From Nocardia aurantia (GTDB lineage: Bacteria; Actinomycetota; Actinomycetes; Mycobacteriales; Mycobacteriaceae), in contig NZ_WEGI01000007.1 in NCBI RefSeq assembly GCF_009604425.1, forward strand, positions 248,001-312,000: a stretch of DNA of 64,000 nt, given 5' to 3'. The position numbers and the translations under genes were made by a program. Below the pieces are notes generated by a model. The model did no database searches. It was not told the origin of the DNA and worked only from the letters and a program-made list of their open reading frames with translations. This document shows, piece after piece, positions 8,938 through 17,142 of the stretch; positions within the stretch are counted from its first letter, which is position 1; the number at the start of each line of letters is the position of its first letter.

Positions 8938-10325
8938 GCGTGGTACACGGCGGCGAGGTCGTCGAGCGGGCACTGGCGGCCGCGCGGGCCGACGAGACCA
9001 TCGTGATCGTCACCGACGCCTCCGAGGCGTCGCTGCGCTGGGCCGGCAATTCGATGACCACCAACGGCTCCTCGATATCGCGCAGTTGGGCGGTGGTGTC
9101 GATCGTGCGTGAGAGCGACGGCACCGCGCGCGTCGGCAGCGTCACCTCCACCAGCGTCGACGAGGCCGAGATCGAATCGGTGGTCCGCGCCGCCGAGGAG
9201 GCGGCCCGCACCGCCGCCCCCGCCCGCGACACGATGCCGCTGATCGACGCCGAAGACGGTGCCGCACACGGCGATCCGGACTGGGCCGCCGCCGTCCCGG
9301 CCACCGACGTCGGGGTCTTCGCCGGTATCACCGGCGATCTCGCCGCCGGCTTCGATCGCGCCGACCGCCTGTACGGCTTCGCCCACCACCAGTTGCACAC
9401 CGTGTGGCTGGGCACCTCCACCGGCATCCGGCGCCGCTGGACGCAGCCCACCGGCTCGATCGAGATCAACGGCAAACGCGGCGAACAGGATCCGGCCAGC
9501 GCCTGGACGGGCGTGAGCACCACCGACTTCACCGATGTCGACGTGCCCGCCCTGCTGGCCGACCTCGGCCGCCGCCTGGACTGGTTCGGCCGCCGCGTCG
9601 AGCTGCCCGCGGGCCGCTACGAAACCCTGCTGCCCCCTTCCGCGGTCGCCGACCTGATGATCTACCTGTCCTGGACCATGGAGGGTCGCGGCGCGCACGA
9701 GGGCCACACCGCCTTCTCCCGCGCCGGAGGCACCCGCATCGGTGAACGCCTCACCGACATCCCGCTCACCCTCTACTCCGATCCGCGCGCGGCCGGCCTG
9801 GAGTACCAGCCGTTCGTGGCGACCCCGTCCTCGTCGGAAGCACTGTCCGTCTTCGACAACGGCCTGCCGGCCCGCCGGGTGGACTGGATCCGCGACGGCA
9901 GCGTGGAGAATCTCGTCTATCCCCGCGCCACCGCCGCCGAATTCGACGCCCCCGTCACCAGTCCCGGCTCGAACCTCCTGCTGACCGGTGGCTCCGACGC
10001 CGACCTGGCCGAGATGATCGCCCGCACCGAACGCGGCCTGCTGCTCACCTGCCTCTGGTACATCCGCGAGGTCGACCCCGCCACCCTGCTGCTGACCGGT
10101 CTCACCCGCGACGGCGTCTACCTGGTCGAGGACGGCGTGGTCACGGCCGCGGTCAACAACTTCCGCTTCAACGACAGCCCCCTGGACCTCCTCCGCCGCG
10201 TCAGCGAGGCGGGCGCCACCGAAACCACCCTGCCCCGCGAGTGGAAGGACTGGTTCACCCGCACCGCCATGCCCCCACTGCGCATCCCCGACTTCAACAT
10301 GTCCTCGGTCAGCCAGGCCACCTGA
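8934..10325 (+). CDS. pmbA: TldE/PmbA-like partner subunit
   Basis: A 463-residue TldE-type subunit. It shows the U62 fold but lacks the HExxxH motif of its partner, as expected for the non-catalytic half of the TldD-TldE heterodimer. Recognisable family segments include SIEINGKRGEQDP, EGRGAHEGHTAF and the conserved C-terminal NNFRFNDSPLDLL. It starts with GTG inside the stop region of the upstream gene (GTGA overlap). It forms a two-gene operon with tldD and probably assembles with its product in the cytosol. Confidence 0.88.
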   Translation: MSVVHGGEVVERALAAARADETIVIVTDASEASLRWAGNSMTTNGSSISRSWAVVSIVRESDGTARVGSVTSTSVDEAEIESVVRAAEEAARTAAPARDTMPLIDAEDGAAHGDPDWAAAVPATDVGVFAGITGDLAAGFDRADRLYGFAHHQLHTVWLGTSTGIRRRWTQPTGSIEINGKRGEQDPASAWTGVSTTDFTDVDVPALLADLGRRLDWFGRRVELPAGRYETLLPPSAVADLMIYLSWTMEGRGAHEGHTAFSRAGGTRIGERLTDIPLTLYSDPRAAGLEYQPFVATPSSSEALSVFDNGLPARRVDWIRDGSVENLVYPRATAAEFDAPVTSPGSNLLLTGGSDADLAEMIARTERGLLLTCLWYIREVDPATLLLTGLTRDGVYLVEDGVVTAAVNNFRFNDSPLDLLRRVSEAGATETTLPREWKDWFTRTAMPPLRIPDFNMSSVSQAT

Positions 10326-10366
10326 GCCCGGCCGGGTGTCGGCGTGCCGGACTCGATGGGAGAACG

Positions 10367-10843
10367 ATGGGCTACTCAACCCGATTCGACGGCTCCGTGC
10401 GGGTCACGCCGCCCCTCAACCGGCACGAACGCACCTATCTGCGAAAGTTCGCCGGTACCAGGCGAACCGATCGCACCAGAGGCCCCTATTTCGTCGGCGG
10501 CGGCAACCTGCGCGGACGTGGCGACGACGCCGACGTCCTGGATTTCGACCGTCCGCCCGCCGGGCAGCCCAGTCTCTGGTGCGGTTGGGTACCGAGCCGG
10601 GACGGGACGGCGCTCGAGTGGGACGGCGTCGAGAAGTTCCACGACGCCGATGTCTGGATGCGGTACCTCATCGACCATTTTCTCCGGCCCGGCGCGCATG
10701 CACGAGGCCGGGACGGGTTCGGCCGCTTCACCTTCGATCACACGGTCGACGGCATCATCCACGCCCAGGGCGACGAGCCGGACGACGTCTGGGACCTGAT
10801 CGTCACGAACAACGTGGTGCGGGTCGATTACGCCGAGAACTGA
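10367..10843 (+). CDS. Conserved hypothetical protein
   Basis: A 158-residue soluble protein without a recognised domain. It is rich in charged and aromatic residues (for example LWCGWVPSRDG and FTFDHTVDGIIHAQGDEPDD) and has no signal peptide or membrane segment. The N-terminal region MGYSTRFDGSV..PPLNRHERTYLRKF resembles small hypothetical proteins seen in streptomycetes and nocardiae. The ATG at 10367 has a GGGAG site 4 bases upstream. It follows tldE by 41 bases on the same strand and could be in the same transcript. No function can be given. Confidence 0.75.
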   Translation: MGYSTRFDGSVRVTPPLNRHERTYLRKFAGTRRTDRTRGPYFVGGGNLRGRGDDADVLDFDRPPAGQPSLWCGWVPSRDGTALEWDGVEKFHDADVWMRYLIDHFLRPGAHARGRDGFGRFTFDHTVDGIIHAQGDEPDDVWDLIVTNNVVRVDYAEN

Positions 10844-11069
10844 TGTCCGCGACCACCGCCCGGCACGCCGGGACGGGTCGCGGCGAACAACGGAGACACA
10901 TCGGTTGTCGACGCCACGGTGGACCGAGCAGCATCGTGGCACCGGCGACACATGAAAGCGTTCCGAGTGCGGCTCGATCCCGGGCACGCGGTGCACTGCC
11001 GCACGCCGGCCGATCGGTACGAATCGACACGGGCCACCGTGGAGCACGGTCCGCGAGGTGTTCGTTTCC

Positions 11070-12026
11070 TCAGTTGCCCTTGATGTTTCGCTGTACCGGC
11101 GCGGTCTCCAGATGCCGGATCCCGGACAGCCGGGCGACCTGACCGGTCAGATAGTCGTAGAGCGCGGGCCGGTTCGCGCAGGCGACGGCGGCGTAGATGT
11201 TGGTGGGCCCGGTGGTCGCCGCCGCGTAGCCGACCTCCGGGTGCCGGGCGAGCGCGGCGCCGACCGTCTCCAGCGCGGCCGGTGCGACCGACAGCCACAA
11301 CAGCGTCCAGGTAGCGGTGGCCGGAAACAACCGGGAGTCGACCTCGACATCGAAATACACTGCGCCGGAAACGATCAGCTCCGGAATGCGGCGGCGCACC
11401 GCCGCCGAGGACCGGCCGGTGGCGGCCGCCAGCGCCGCCGACCCGAGCCGGCCGTCCTGAGCCAGTTCGCGCAGCAGCGCTCGATCACCGTCGTCGATGG
11501 TCACCACGTGGGGATCGGAGGTGGTCTCGGCGGGTCGCAGCGCGCGGATCTGTTCGCCGGTCAGTCCGCTGTGCGCGGCGATCAGGCGATGCAGCCCGCG
11601 GCCGAAGGTGTGCAGCAGATAGTGCGCGGTGACACCCTCGACCTTCGATGTGCGGGGCAGGGTGTCCAGCAGCAAAGTCTCGCCGGTCCCGCCGTGCCCG
11701 GCGACCATGCCCGTCACCTCGGCGCCCCCGGAGGTCAATCGAATCCACGCCGTATCGTCCCGGCGGGCAAGGGCTTTCGCGATCGGTGCCGCCGCGGCCG
11801 GAGCGCAGCGCAGCCGCAGAAACCACGGGGCGCTGTCGTGCAGGTACGGATCGGTCAGGCCCCGCACCCGCAACGCGCCCGTCGAGCGAAGCCGAGCGTA
11901 GCGGCGGGCCACGGTCTGATCCGACACCCCGAGGACCGCCGCGATCCGGCTGAACGGCGCCCGCGCGTCGATCTGCAACGCATGTGCCACCTGGCGATCG
12001 AGCCGATCGAAAACGTCGGATTGCAT
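11070..12026 (-). CDS. Double-domain Lrp/AsnC-family regulator
   Basis: A 318-residue regulator, about twice the usual Lrp length. Residues 1-60 form a first AsnC helix-turn-helix (APFSRIAAVLGVSDQTVARRY), then a ligand-binding-like alpha/beta region. A second helix-turn-helix lies around residues 180-215 (GSAALAAATGRSSAAVRRRI), with a second alpha/beta region. It thus looks like two fused Lrp units in one chain. The ATG at 12026 is chosen because the first helix-turn-helix starts right after it. It diverges from the FAD monooxygenase gene across 111 bases, so that gene is the likely target. Confidence 0.85.
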   Translation of the reverse strand: MQSDVFDRLDRQVAHALQIDARAPFSRIAAVLGVSDQTVARRYARLRSTGALRVRGLTDPYLHDSAPWFLRLRCAPAAAAPIAKALARRDDTAWIRLTSGGAEVTGMVAGHGGTGETLLLDTLPRTSKVEGVTAHYLLHTFGRGLHRLIAAHSGLTGEQIRALRPAETTSDPHVVTIDDGDRALLRELAQDGRLGSAALAAATGRSSAAVRRRIPELIVSGAVYFDVEVDSRLFPATATWTLLWLSVAPAALETVGAALARHPEVGYAAATTGPTNIYAAVACANRPALYDYLTGQVARLSGIRHLETAPVQRNIKGN

Positions 12027-12137
12027 GCGGAAAACGCTAGCGAATGTCGAAGACGACCGGCATGCCCACAGCGGGCGGAAAGTGGCCCGGCGGCCGCGCA
12101 CCGTGGAAACGTCACATCGGATTCCACGGAGGATCGC

Positions 12138-13631
12138 ATGACCGAAACAGACGTGATCGTGGTCGGCGCCGGGCCGACCGGACTCACAACCGCCGCCGAA
12201 CTCACCCTGGCCGGGGTCCGCACCCTGGTCCTCGACGCGCTACCCGAGCGCAATCCGCTGTCGAGGGCGGCGGTGATCCATTCCCGCACCGCCGAACTGT
12301 TCGATCAGCGCGGTTGGCTCGACTCGCTGCTGGCGCCCGGCGATTTCCCCAGCACGCGAATCGGCCACTTCGCGGGTCTGCCGATCGATTACCTCGCCTG
12401 GCCGACCAGGCATCCCGCCTACAACGTCCCGCAGGGCCGGATCGAGGAATTCTTGGAAGCCCGCCTCACCGGCAGCGGCACGCCGGTGCTGCGCGGCCAT
12501 CGGGTGGTCGAGTTGGCGGACGACAACGGGGCGATCTCGGTGACGTCCACCGGACCCGACGGCCACGTCCGGCACCGGGCGCGCTATCTCGTCGCGGCCG
12601 ACGGCGGTCACAGCACGATTCGCACGCTGCTCAACCTGGACTTCCCGGGCCGTCCCGGAACTTCGACGGCAGTCACCGCCGAGGCGATCCTCACCGGTCC
12701 GGCGAGCACGCGGCAGGGCACGGATTACGGACCCGGCGGCCACTGGGTGATCCAGTTCCCGCTGGAGGATCGCGTCCGGCGCGTGGTCACCGGCGGCCCG
12801 GGCCCGGCGCGGTCCCGTGACGACGCAGTGACCGCGGACGAATTGCGCACGACGCTGCGGGCGGTCTACGGCGACGCGATCGAGACGGTCGAGATCCGCC
12901 GCGCCGCCCGCATCGACGACGCGGCCCGGCAGATCACCGGCTATCGCGCCGGATCGGTGTTCTTCGCCGGCGACGCCGCCCACATCCATCCGCCGCTGGG
13001 CGGGCAGGGCATGAACACGGGCATCGGTGACGCGGTCAACCTCGGCTGGAAGCTGAGCGCCGCCGTGCACGGCTGGGCGCCGGATACGCTACTCGACACC
13101 TATCACACCGAGCGGCATCCGGTCGGCGCCCGCGTGCTCGCCAACACCCGCGCCCAGGCCCTGCTGATGGACTGGGCCGGAACCGGCCACGCGGACCTAC
13201 CGGCCGTGCGCGACCTACTCACCGATCTGCTCGCCGTACCCGAGGCCATGCGGTGGATGGCGGGCATGACGACCGGCCTCGACATACGATACGACATCCC
13301 TTGCGCCGCAAGCGATCACCTCACGGGAAGTCGGATGCCCGACCTCGATCTGATCGTCGCCGACCGGCCCCGCCGGGCCTATTCGCTGCTGCACGCGGGA
13401 CGTGCGATCCTGCTCGATTTCACCCCGGACGGCCGATTCCTGCCCGCCGCGCGACCGTGGTCCGATCGAGTCGACGCCATTCCCGTTGTACCGCAGACGA
13501 TCTCCATCCCACCCGCGATCCTGGTGCGGCCGGACGGCTACGTGTGCTGGACCGGAGACCCGGCGACCTCGGACACCGCCCTCCGGCAATGGTTCGGCGC
13601 ACCGAGAATGCGTTGGTGCGCCGCTCGGTGA
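12138..13631 (+). CDS. FAD-dependent monooxygenase (PheA/TfdB type)
   Basis: A 497-residue class A flavoprotein hydroxylase. The N-terminal FAD dinucleotide motif is GAGPTG at residues 10-15, and the second FAD motif is FFAGDAAHIHPPLGGQGMN in the middle of the protein. The C-terminal thioredoxin-like domain of aromatic hydroxylases is present but short and ends with a PDGYVCW segment. These enzymes hydroxylate phenolic or polyketide substrates using NAD(P)H and oxygen; the substrate here is unknown. The ATG at 12138 has an excellent GGAGGA site. It is divergent from the double Lrp regulator, its likely controller. Confidence 0.88.
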   Translation: MTETDVIVVGAGPTGLTTAAELTLAGVRTLVLDALPERNPLSRAAVIHSRTAELFDQRGWLDSLLAPGDFPSTRIGHFAGLPIDYLAWPTRHPAYNVPQGRIEEFLEARLTGSGTPVLRGHRVVELADDNGAISVTSTGPDGHVRHRARYLVAADGGHSTIRTLLNLDFPGRPGTSTAVTAEAILTGPASTRQGTDYGPGGHWVIQFPLEDRVRRVVTGGPGPARSRDDAVTADELRTTLRAVYGDAIETVEIRRAARIDDAARQITGYRAGSVFFAGDAAHIHPPLGGQGMNTGIGDAVNLGWKLSAAVHGWAPDTLLDTYHTERHPVGARVLANTRAQALLMDWAGTGHADLPAVRDLLTDLLAVPEAMRWMAGMTTGLDIRYDIPCAASDHLTGSRMPDLDLIVADRPRRAYSLLHAGRAILLDFTPDGRFLPAARPWSDRVDAIPVVPQTISIPPAILVRPDGYVCWTGDPATSDTALRQWFGAPRMRWCAAR

Positions 13632-13632
13632 G

Positions 13633-13893
13633 TCACGCTCCGACGATGGTTTCGAGTGTCGGCCCCCACTGCTCGGTCCGCACGGGTACAAGGGCCGGGA
13701 GTTCCGGAACCACGCGCTCGGCCATCCAAGCTCGGCTCTCACGGCGGCCGTGCCACAGGCGGGCACCAGAGTCCTCCGGGACGGCGCCGGACTTGTCGGC
13801 ACAAGTCGATGCCCTTGCCGCGGCCGCTCGGCCGGCCCGAGCCCGGCAATCGGCGATCAGTTCGCGTAGGGACGCAGGCACAGCACCAGCCAC
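13633..13893 (-). CDS. Small hypothetical protein, possibly a gene remnant
   Basis: An 86-residue open frame whose stop lies one base from the convergent monooxygenase stop. Its C-terminal part (for example WMAERVVPELPALVPV) looks like ordinary protein. Its first 20 residues are encoded inside one copy of the 66-bp tandem repeat, and the same peptide is encoded again in the next copy but closed by a stop. This suggests the 5' end has been rewritten by repeat expansion. No family was recognised, so it may be a degraded gene end. Confidence 0.3.
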   Translation of the reverse strand: MAGAVPASLRELIADCRARAGRAAAARASTCADKSGAVPEDSGARLWHGRRESRAWMAERVVPELPALVPVRTEQWGPTLETIVGA

Positions 13894-14020
13894 TCAGCCA
13901 GCCCGAGCCCGGCAATCGGCGATCAGTTCGCGTAGGGACGCAGGCACAGCACCAGCCACTCAGCCAGCCCGAGCCCGGCGATCAGTTCGTGCGGGGACAC
14001 AGGCGCAGCACCACCACGCC
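13836..14020. repeat. 66-bp tandem repeat made from the 3' end of a nitroreductase gene
   Basis: Units starting at 13836, 13902 and 13968 with an exact 66-bp step. The first two are practically identical over their length. The third is the true 3' end of the gene at 13982-14455, diverged and missing 7 bases. Each unit carries a version of the gene's last codons (ending LRPYAN-stop or LRLCPRTN-stop). It appears that the gene tail was duplicated outward into the convergent junction. Confidence 0.85.
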
Positions 14021-14455
14021 CCGGTCGAGCGCACGGCGGAGGTCGGTGCGGTTGACCTCGCCGTCCGGCTCCAGCGCGATCTGGACGAAGCGGCCGTGCG
14101 TGGCGTTCTTCGCGAGAAGCACCTTGTACAGCGCGGCGGCCCGCTCCTCGTCGGAAACGATGTCCCAGTCGGCGTGGACGACGCGGCCGCGCAGTGTGAC
14201 CTCCACCGGGACGCCGGGCCGGAGATTGCGGCGCCACGCGGCAGAGGTGCCGATCAACAGGGTCCCCTCGTGTTCGGCATAGGCCACCGGGATCGGGATC
14301 CGGCGGCCGGTCTTGCGGCCGATCACGGTGACTATCAACAACTTTCCGCTGAGCGGGCGGTGCAGCGGCGAGCGCAGCAGCGCCCGCATCATGCTGTCGA
14401 CCGTGCGCTGTGTGCGGGAGCCCCGGGCAGGGCGGGCGGGAGCAGGGCTGGACAT
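13982..14455 (-). CDS. Deazaflavin (F420)-dependent nitroreductase-family protein
   Basis: A 157-residue member of the deazaflavin-dependent nitroreductase (Ddn/DUF385) family, split-barrel proteins that reduce substrates with F420H2. Family features are LIVTVIGRKTGR near residues 40-51, the GTLLIGTSAAWRRNL segment, and the PGVPVEVTLRGR strand. The ATG at 14455 has a GGAGGT site 8 bases upstream; a GTG at 14464 is possible but has none. It diverges from a TetR gene across a near-perfect palindrome and is probably controlled by it. Its 3' end has been duplicated twice downstream. Confidence 0.85.
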   Translation of the reverse strand: MSSPAPARPARGSRTQRTVDSMMRALLRSPLHRPLSGKLLIVTVIGRKTGRRIPIPVAYAEHEGTLLIGTSAAWRRNLRPGVPVEVTLRGRVVHADWDIVSDEERAAALYKVLLAKNATHGRFVQIALEPDGEVNRTDLRRALDRGVVVLRLCPRTN

Positions 14456-14477
14456 GGCGAGCACCTCCGAGTCACCG

Positions 14478-14503
14478 ATTTACTGAGTTTATACTCAGAA
14501 AAT
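14478..14503. promoter_or_regulatory. Palindromic TetR operator
   Basis: CTGAGT-TTAT-ACTCAG at 14483-14498 is a perfect inverted repeat. The symmetry extends to 14478 and 14503 with a single mismatch. It lies in the 115-bp divergent promoter between the nitroreductase (start 14455) and the TetR gene (start 14571), about 28 bases upstream of the nitroreductase start. Binding by the adjacent TetR is inferred. Confidence 0.75.
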
Positions 14504-14570
14504 ACGTCGGGTTCCGCGATGATGCAACAATCGGAGTTCACGATCGGTATCCGGGCAGGTAGGAGGTGCG

Positions 14571-15176
14571 GTGACGACAGATTCGGGCAAACGGGCCCGC
14601 GGGCGGCCGCGGACGGGGGTGCGGGAGGCGGTCATCACGAGCGCGCAGGAGGTACTGACCCGATCAGGGGTCGCGCGCTTGTCGACGAAGGAGGTGGCCA
14701 CGGGGGCGGGCGTCGCCGAATCCAGCATCTTCTACCACTTCGGCGATCGAATGGGGTTGCTACAGGCGGTGATTCAGCATCATCTGCAACCGCTGAAGGA
14801 CATCGTCGCGGAGCGTGACCGGCCCGGCGATCGGGATCTGCGCGCGGACGTGCGCACCCTGCTCGAGGCGTTCGAGGAGTTCTTCCACCACGCGCTGCCG
14901 GTGCTCGCCGCGATCGGCGCCGATGCCGACCTGCGCGCGGTCTACCAGCAGCGCAGCCAGGACCTGGACCTCGGCCCGCACCGCGCGATCGCGGTGGTGA
15001 TCGCACGCCTGTCCCGCTACGCCGAATCGGACGCGGATCTACGGCCTTTCGCACTGCTGCTGGTGGGGGCCGCCCATCAACGGGCGTTGCAGCGCCAGCT
15101 CAGCCCGCCGAGCGCTCAGGCCGAACTACCCTCCCCCGCCGTCCTCACCGAAACCCTGCTGCCGGCCTTCCCGTGA
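14571..15176 (+). CDS. TetR-family transcriptional regulator
   Basis: A 201-residue TetR regulator. The N terminus is basic (GKRARGRPRTGVREAV), followed by the helix-turn-helix RLSTKEVATGAGVAESSIFYHF and a helical C-terminal ligand domain. The GTG at 14571 is preceded by a strong AGGAGG. It is divergent from the deazaflavin nitroreductase, with a palindromic operator between them, so auto-repression together with repression of the nitroreductase is the simplest reading. The inducer is unknown. A hairpin follows the stop codon. Confidence 0.87.
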   Translation: MTTDSGKRARGRPRTGVREAVITSAQEVLTRSGVARLSTKEVATGAGVAESSIFYHFGDRMGLLQAVIQHHLQPLKDIVAERDRPGDRDLRADVRTLLEAFEEFFHHALPVLAAIGADADLRAVYQQRSQDLDLGPHRAIAVVIARLSRYAESDADLRPFALLLVGAAHQRALQRQLSPPSAQAELPSPAVLTETLLPAFP

Positions 15177-15516
15177 CCGCGCGGACCGCCTGCCGAACGC
15201 CATGCCTGGAGTCAGGCATGGCTCGGGCACCCGGTGGACACTCGCGCCGGCCGTCCGGGACCGTCGATTCTCGCCCGAACCGGCCGCGCACCCCTCCGGT
15301 GATGCGAAGTGCATCGAAACACTGTGGCACGCAAGAAATTGCAGAAATACAATGGCTAAGGCCAGCCCCGGTCACCGGCAACCCGGCAGCGGCCGGTCAC
15401 CCGCCGACCGGGTAACCGGCCGACCGGCTGACCACTCCTACCGAAATCGTCCGCCGCGGCGATCGACCGCCGACCATCCGGCACCACGGCCGATCCGAGC
15501 GCGCAGGCTTGCGACG
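15177..15516. other. Convergent gap between TetR and XRE genes
   Basis: About 340 bases between two convergent stop codons. Apart from the terminator-like hairpin next to the TetR stop, nothing gene-like or repeated was seen. Confidence 0.45.
15199..15222 (+). terminator. Hairpin after TetR gene
   Basis: A perfect 10-bp stem (GCCATGCCTG and its complement) with the 4-base loop GAGT, 23 bases past the TetR stop. No T-run follows. Position and strength fit an intrinsic terminator of the high-GC type. Confidence 0.55.
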
Positions 15517-15780
15517 TCAGGCGGATTCGGCCAGCGCCGCGGCCTGCCAGACGTCGGCCAGTTCCTGCAGCGGCACCCCCAGCGCGCGACCGAGGCCCAC
15601 GACGGTGCCGAACGCGGGACTCGGCAGCCGGCCGGATTCGATCTTGCGCAGCGTCTCCGGGGAGATGCCCGCGGCGACGGCGATGGCGGCGAGGTCGCGA
15701 TCGGCCCGCAGCGCGCGCAGGTGCGCGCCCAACCGGCGACCAGCCTCGACCTGCGCGGGACTGAGCGGGACTCGAACCAT
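15517..15780 (-). CDS. XRE-family helix-turn-helix regulator
   Basis: A small 87-residue Cro/CI-type DNA-binding protein. The helix-turn-helix is clear (LAAIAVAAGISPETLRKIESG), and the tail GLGRALGVPLQELADVW is typical of the family. The ATG at 15780 is chosen because upstream codons run into the operator region. It diverges from a methionine aminopeptidase gene, with two TATTT-based palindromes in the 76-bp gap, so it probably represses both itself and that gene. Confidence 0.87.
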   Translation of the reverse strand: MVRVPLSPAQVEAGRRLGAHLRALRADRDLAAIAVAAGISPETLRKIESGRLPSPAFGTVVGLGRALGVPLQELADVWQAAALAESA

Positions 15781-15796
15781 GCCGCCAGCATACGAA

Positions 15797-15840
15797 TGGT
15801 ATTTGAATACCGCAAACATTATGGTGGTATTTAAATACCA
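15797..15840. promoter_or_regulatory. Two palindromic operators for the XRE regulator
   Basis: TGGTATTTAAATACCA at 15825-15840 is a perfect 16-bp palindrome. GGTATTTGAATACC at 15798-15811 is the same sequence with one mismatch. The centres are 28 bp apart. Both fill the short gap between the XRE start (15780) and the aminopeptidase start (15857), and the second ends just before its ribosome site. Confidence 0.85.
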
Positions 15841-15856
15841 AGGTGGAGGTGTGCGA

Positions 15857-16621
15857 GTGGTGGAGTTGAAGACGCCCGCGGAGATCGAACGGATGCGGGT
15901 GACCGGGCAGTTCGTGGCCGATGTGCTGGCCGACCTACGGGAACGCGCCCGGGTCGGGGTGAACCTGCTGGAGTTGGAGGAGCAGGTGCGCAAGCGCATC
16001 CAGGATCGCGGCGCGACCTCCTGCTACTGGGATTACGCACCCTCCTTCGGCAGCGGCCCGTTCCGCAACACCGTCTGCCTCTCGGTGAACGACGCTGTCC
16101 TGCACGGCCTTCCGTTCGACTACCCGCTGCGCGACGGCGATGTGCTCACCATGGACTTGGCCGTCTCGATCGACGGCTGGGTGGCCGACGCCGCCACCAC
16201 GGTGATCGTCGGCACCCCCGACGAGGAGGACCTGCGACTGGTCCGGGCCACCGAGGAGGCGCTCGCGGCGGCCGTGGCGGCCGCACAGCCCGGCGCACGG
16301 ATCGGCGACCTCTCCGCCGCCATCTCCGCCGTCGCCCGCGCCCACGGCTACCCGGTGAACACCCAATTCGGCGGCCACGGCCTGGGCCGGACCATGCACG
16401 AGGATCCGCACGTCCCCAACGACGGCCGCCCCGGCCGCGGTTTCCCCCTCCGCCCGGGCCTGACCATCGCGATCGAACCCTGGTTCGCCCGCACCACCGA
16501 CCGCATCGTCACCGATCCCGACGGCTGGACCATCCGCTCGGCCGACGGCTCCCGCACCGCGCACAGCGAGCACACGATCGCGATCACCGAGGACGGCCCC
16601 AACATCCTCACCCTCGCCTGA
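15857..16621 (+). CDS. map: Type I methionine aminopeptidase (regulated paralogue)
   Basis: A 254-residue methionine aminopeptidase that removes the initiator methionine from new proteins. The five metal ligands are visible in order: Asp in TMDLAV, Asp in ADAATTV, His in GGHGLGR, Glu in AIEPWF and Glu in SEHTIAI. The start is one of the GTG codons at 15857 or 15860, about 7-10 bases after GGAGG; a GTG at 15851 lies too close to it. It sits behind an XRE repressor and palindromic operators. This is unusual for a housekeeping enzyme and suggests an extra, inducible copy, with the essential gene elsewhere. Confidence 0.88.
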   Translation: MVELKTPAEIERMRVTGQFVADVLADLRERARVGVNLLELEEQVRKRIQDRGATSCYWDYAPSFGSGPFRNTVCLSVNDAVLHGLPFDYPLRDGDVLTMDLAVSIDGWVADAATTVIVGTPDEEDLRLVRATEEALAAAVAAAQPGARIGDLSAAISAVARAHGYPVNTQFGGHGLGRTMHEDPHVPNDGRPGRGFPLRPGLTIAIEPWFARTTDRIVTDPDGWTIRSADGSRTAHSEHTIAITEDGPNILTLA

Positions 16622-16675
16622 CGCCGCACATCCACTCGTCGGCAGTACCGGCCGCGCACGGGTTACGCTGCCCGG

Positions 16676-17068
16676 GTGGACAATCCCTTCGGCACCGCCG
16701 GTACCGCGAAATACGTTCTGCTGACCACCTTCCGCAAGGACGGAACCCCGGTCGGCACGGCGGTCTGGGCCGCACTCGACGACGGCAAGCTGTACGTCTG
16801 GACGGTGACAGACTCCTGGAAGGTGAAGCGGATCCGCCGCAACCCGGCGGTCACGCTGCAAGCCTGCAACGTCTCCGGCAAGCCCACCGACGACCAGGTC
16901 GTCGAGGCCACGGCCCGAGTCCTCGACGAGCCCGGCAGCGACCGCACCCGGACACTGATCAAGAAACGCTACGCACTGCCCGGCTGGCTCGTCGTCACCG
17001 CCAGCCTGATCCGCCGAGGCCGCAACGGCACCATCGGCATCGAAATCTCCCCGGCCCAACCCCAATAG
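16676..17068 (+). CDS. PPOX-class F420-dependent oxidoreductase-like protein
   Basis: A 130-residue split-barrel protein of the pyridoxamine-phosphate-oxidase-like group that uses F420 or flavin. The family pattern KYVLLTTFRKDGTPVGTAVW at the N terminus and the WKVKRIRRNPAVTLQ segment near the middle are typical of the subgroup found in mycobacteria and nocardiae. The GTG at 16676 is used; no strong ribosome site is seen, so the message may be leaderless. The substrate is unknown. It is convergent with cobN, with a repeat-filled gap between. Confidence 0.82.
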   Translation: MDNPFGTAGTAKYVLLTTFRKDGTPVGTAVWAALDDGKLYVWTVTDSWKVKRIRRNPAVTLQACNVSGKPTDDQVVEATARVLDEPGSDRTRTLIKKRYALPGWLVVTASLIRRGRNGTIGIEISPAQPQ

Positions 17069-17142
17069 TTCACACCGTCCCGAACAAGCCTCTGCGGGCG
17101 CATCGACCATAAGGCTCACCGACCATTGTTCCCCTGAAACCA

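Noticed and set aside
7411..10843. TldD/TldE plus small gene as a RiPP maturation cluster
   Set aside because: The small gene at 10367 encodes a 158-residue ordinary-looking protein, not a precursor peptide, and no modification enzymes are nearby.
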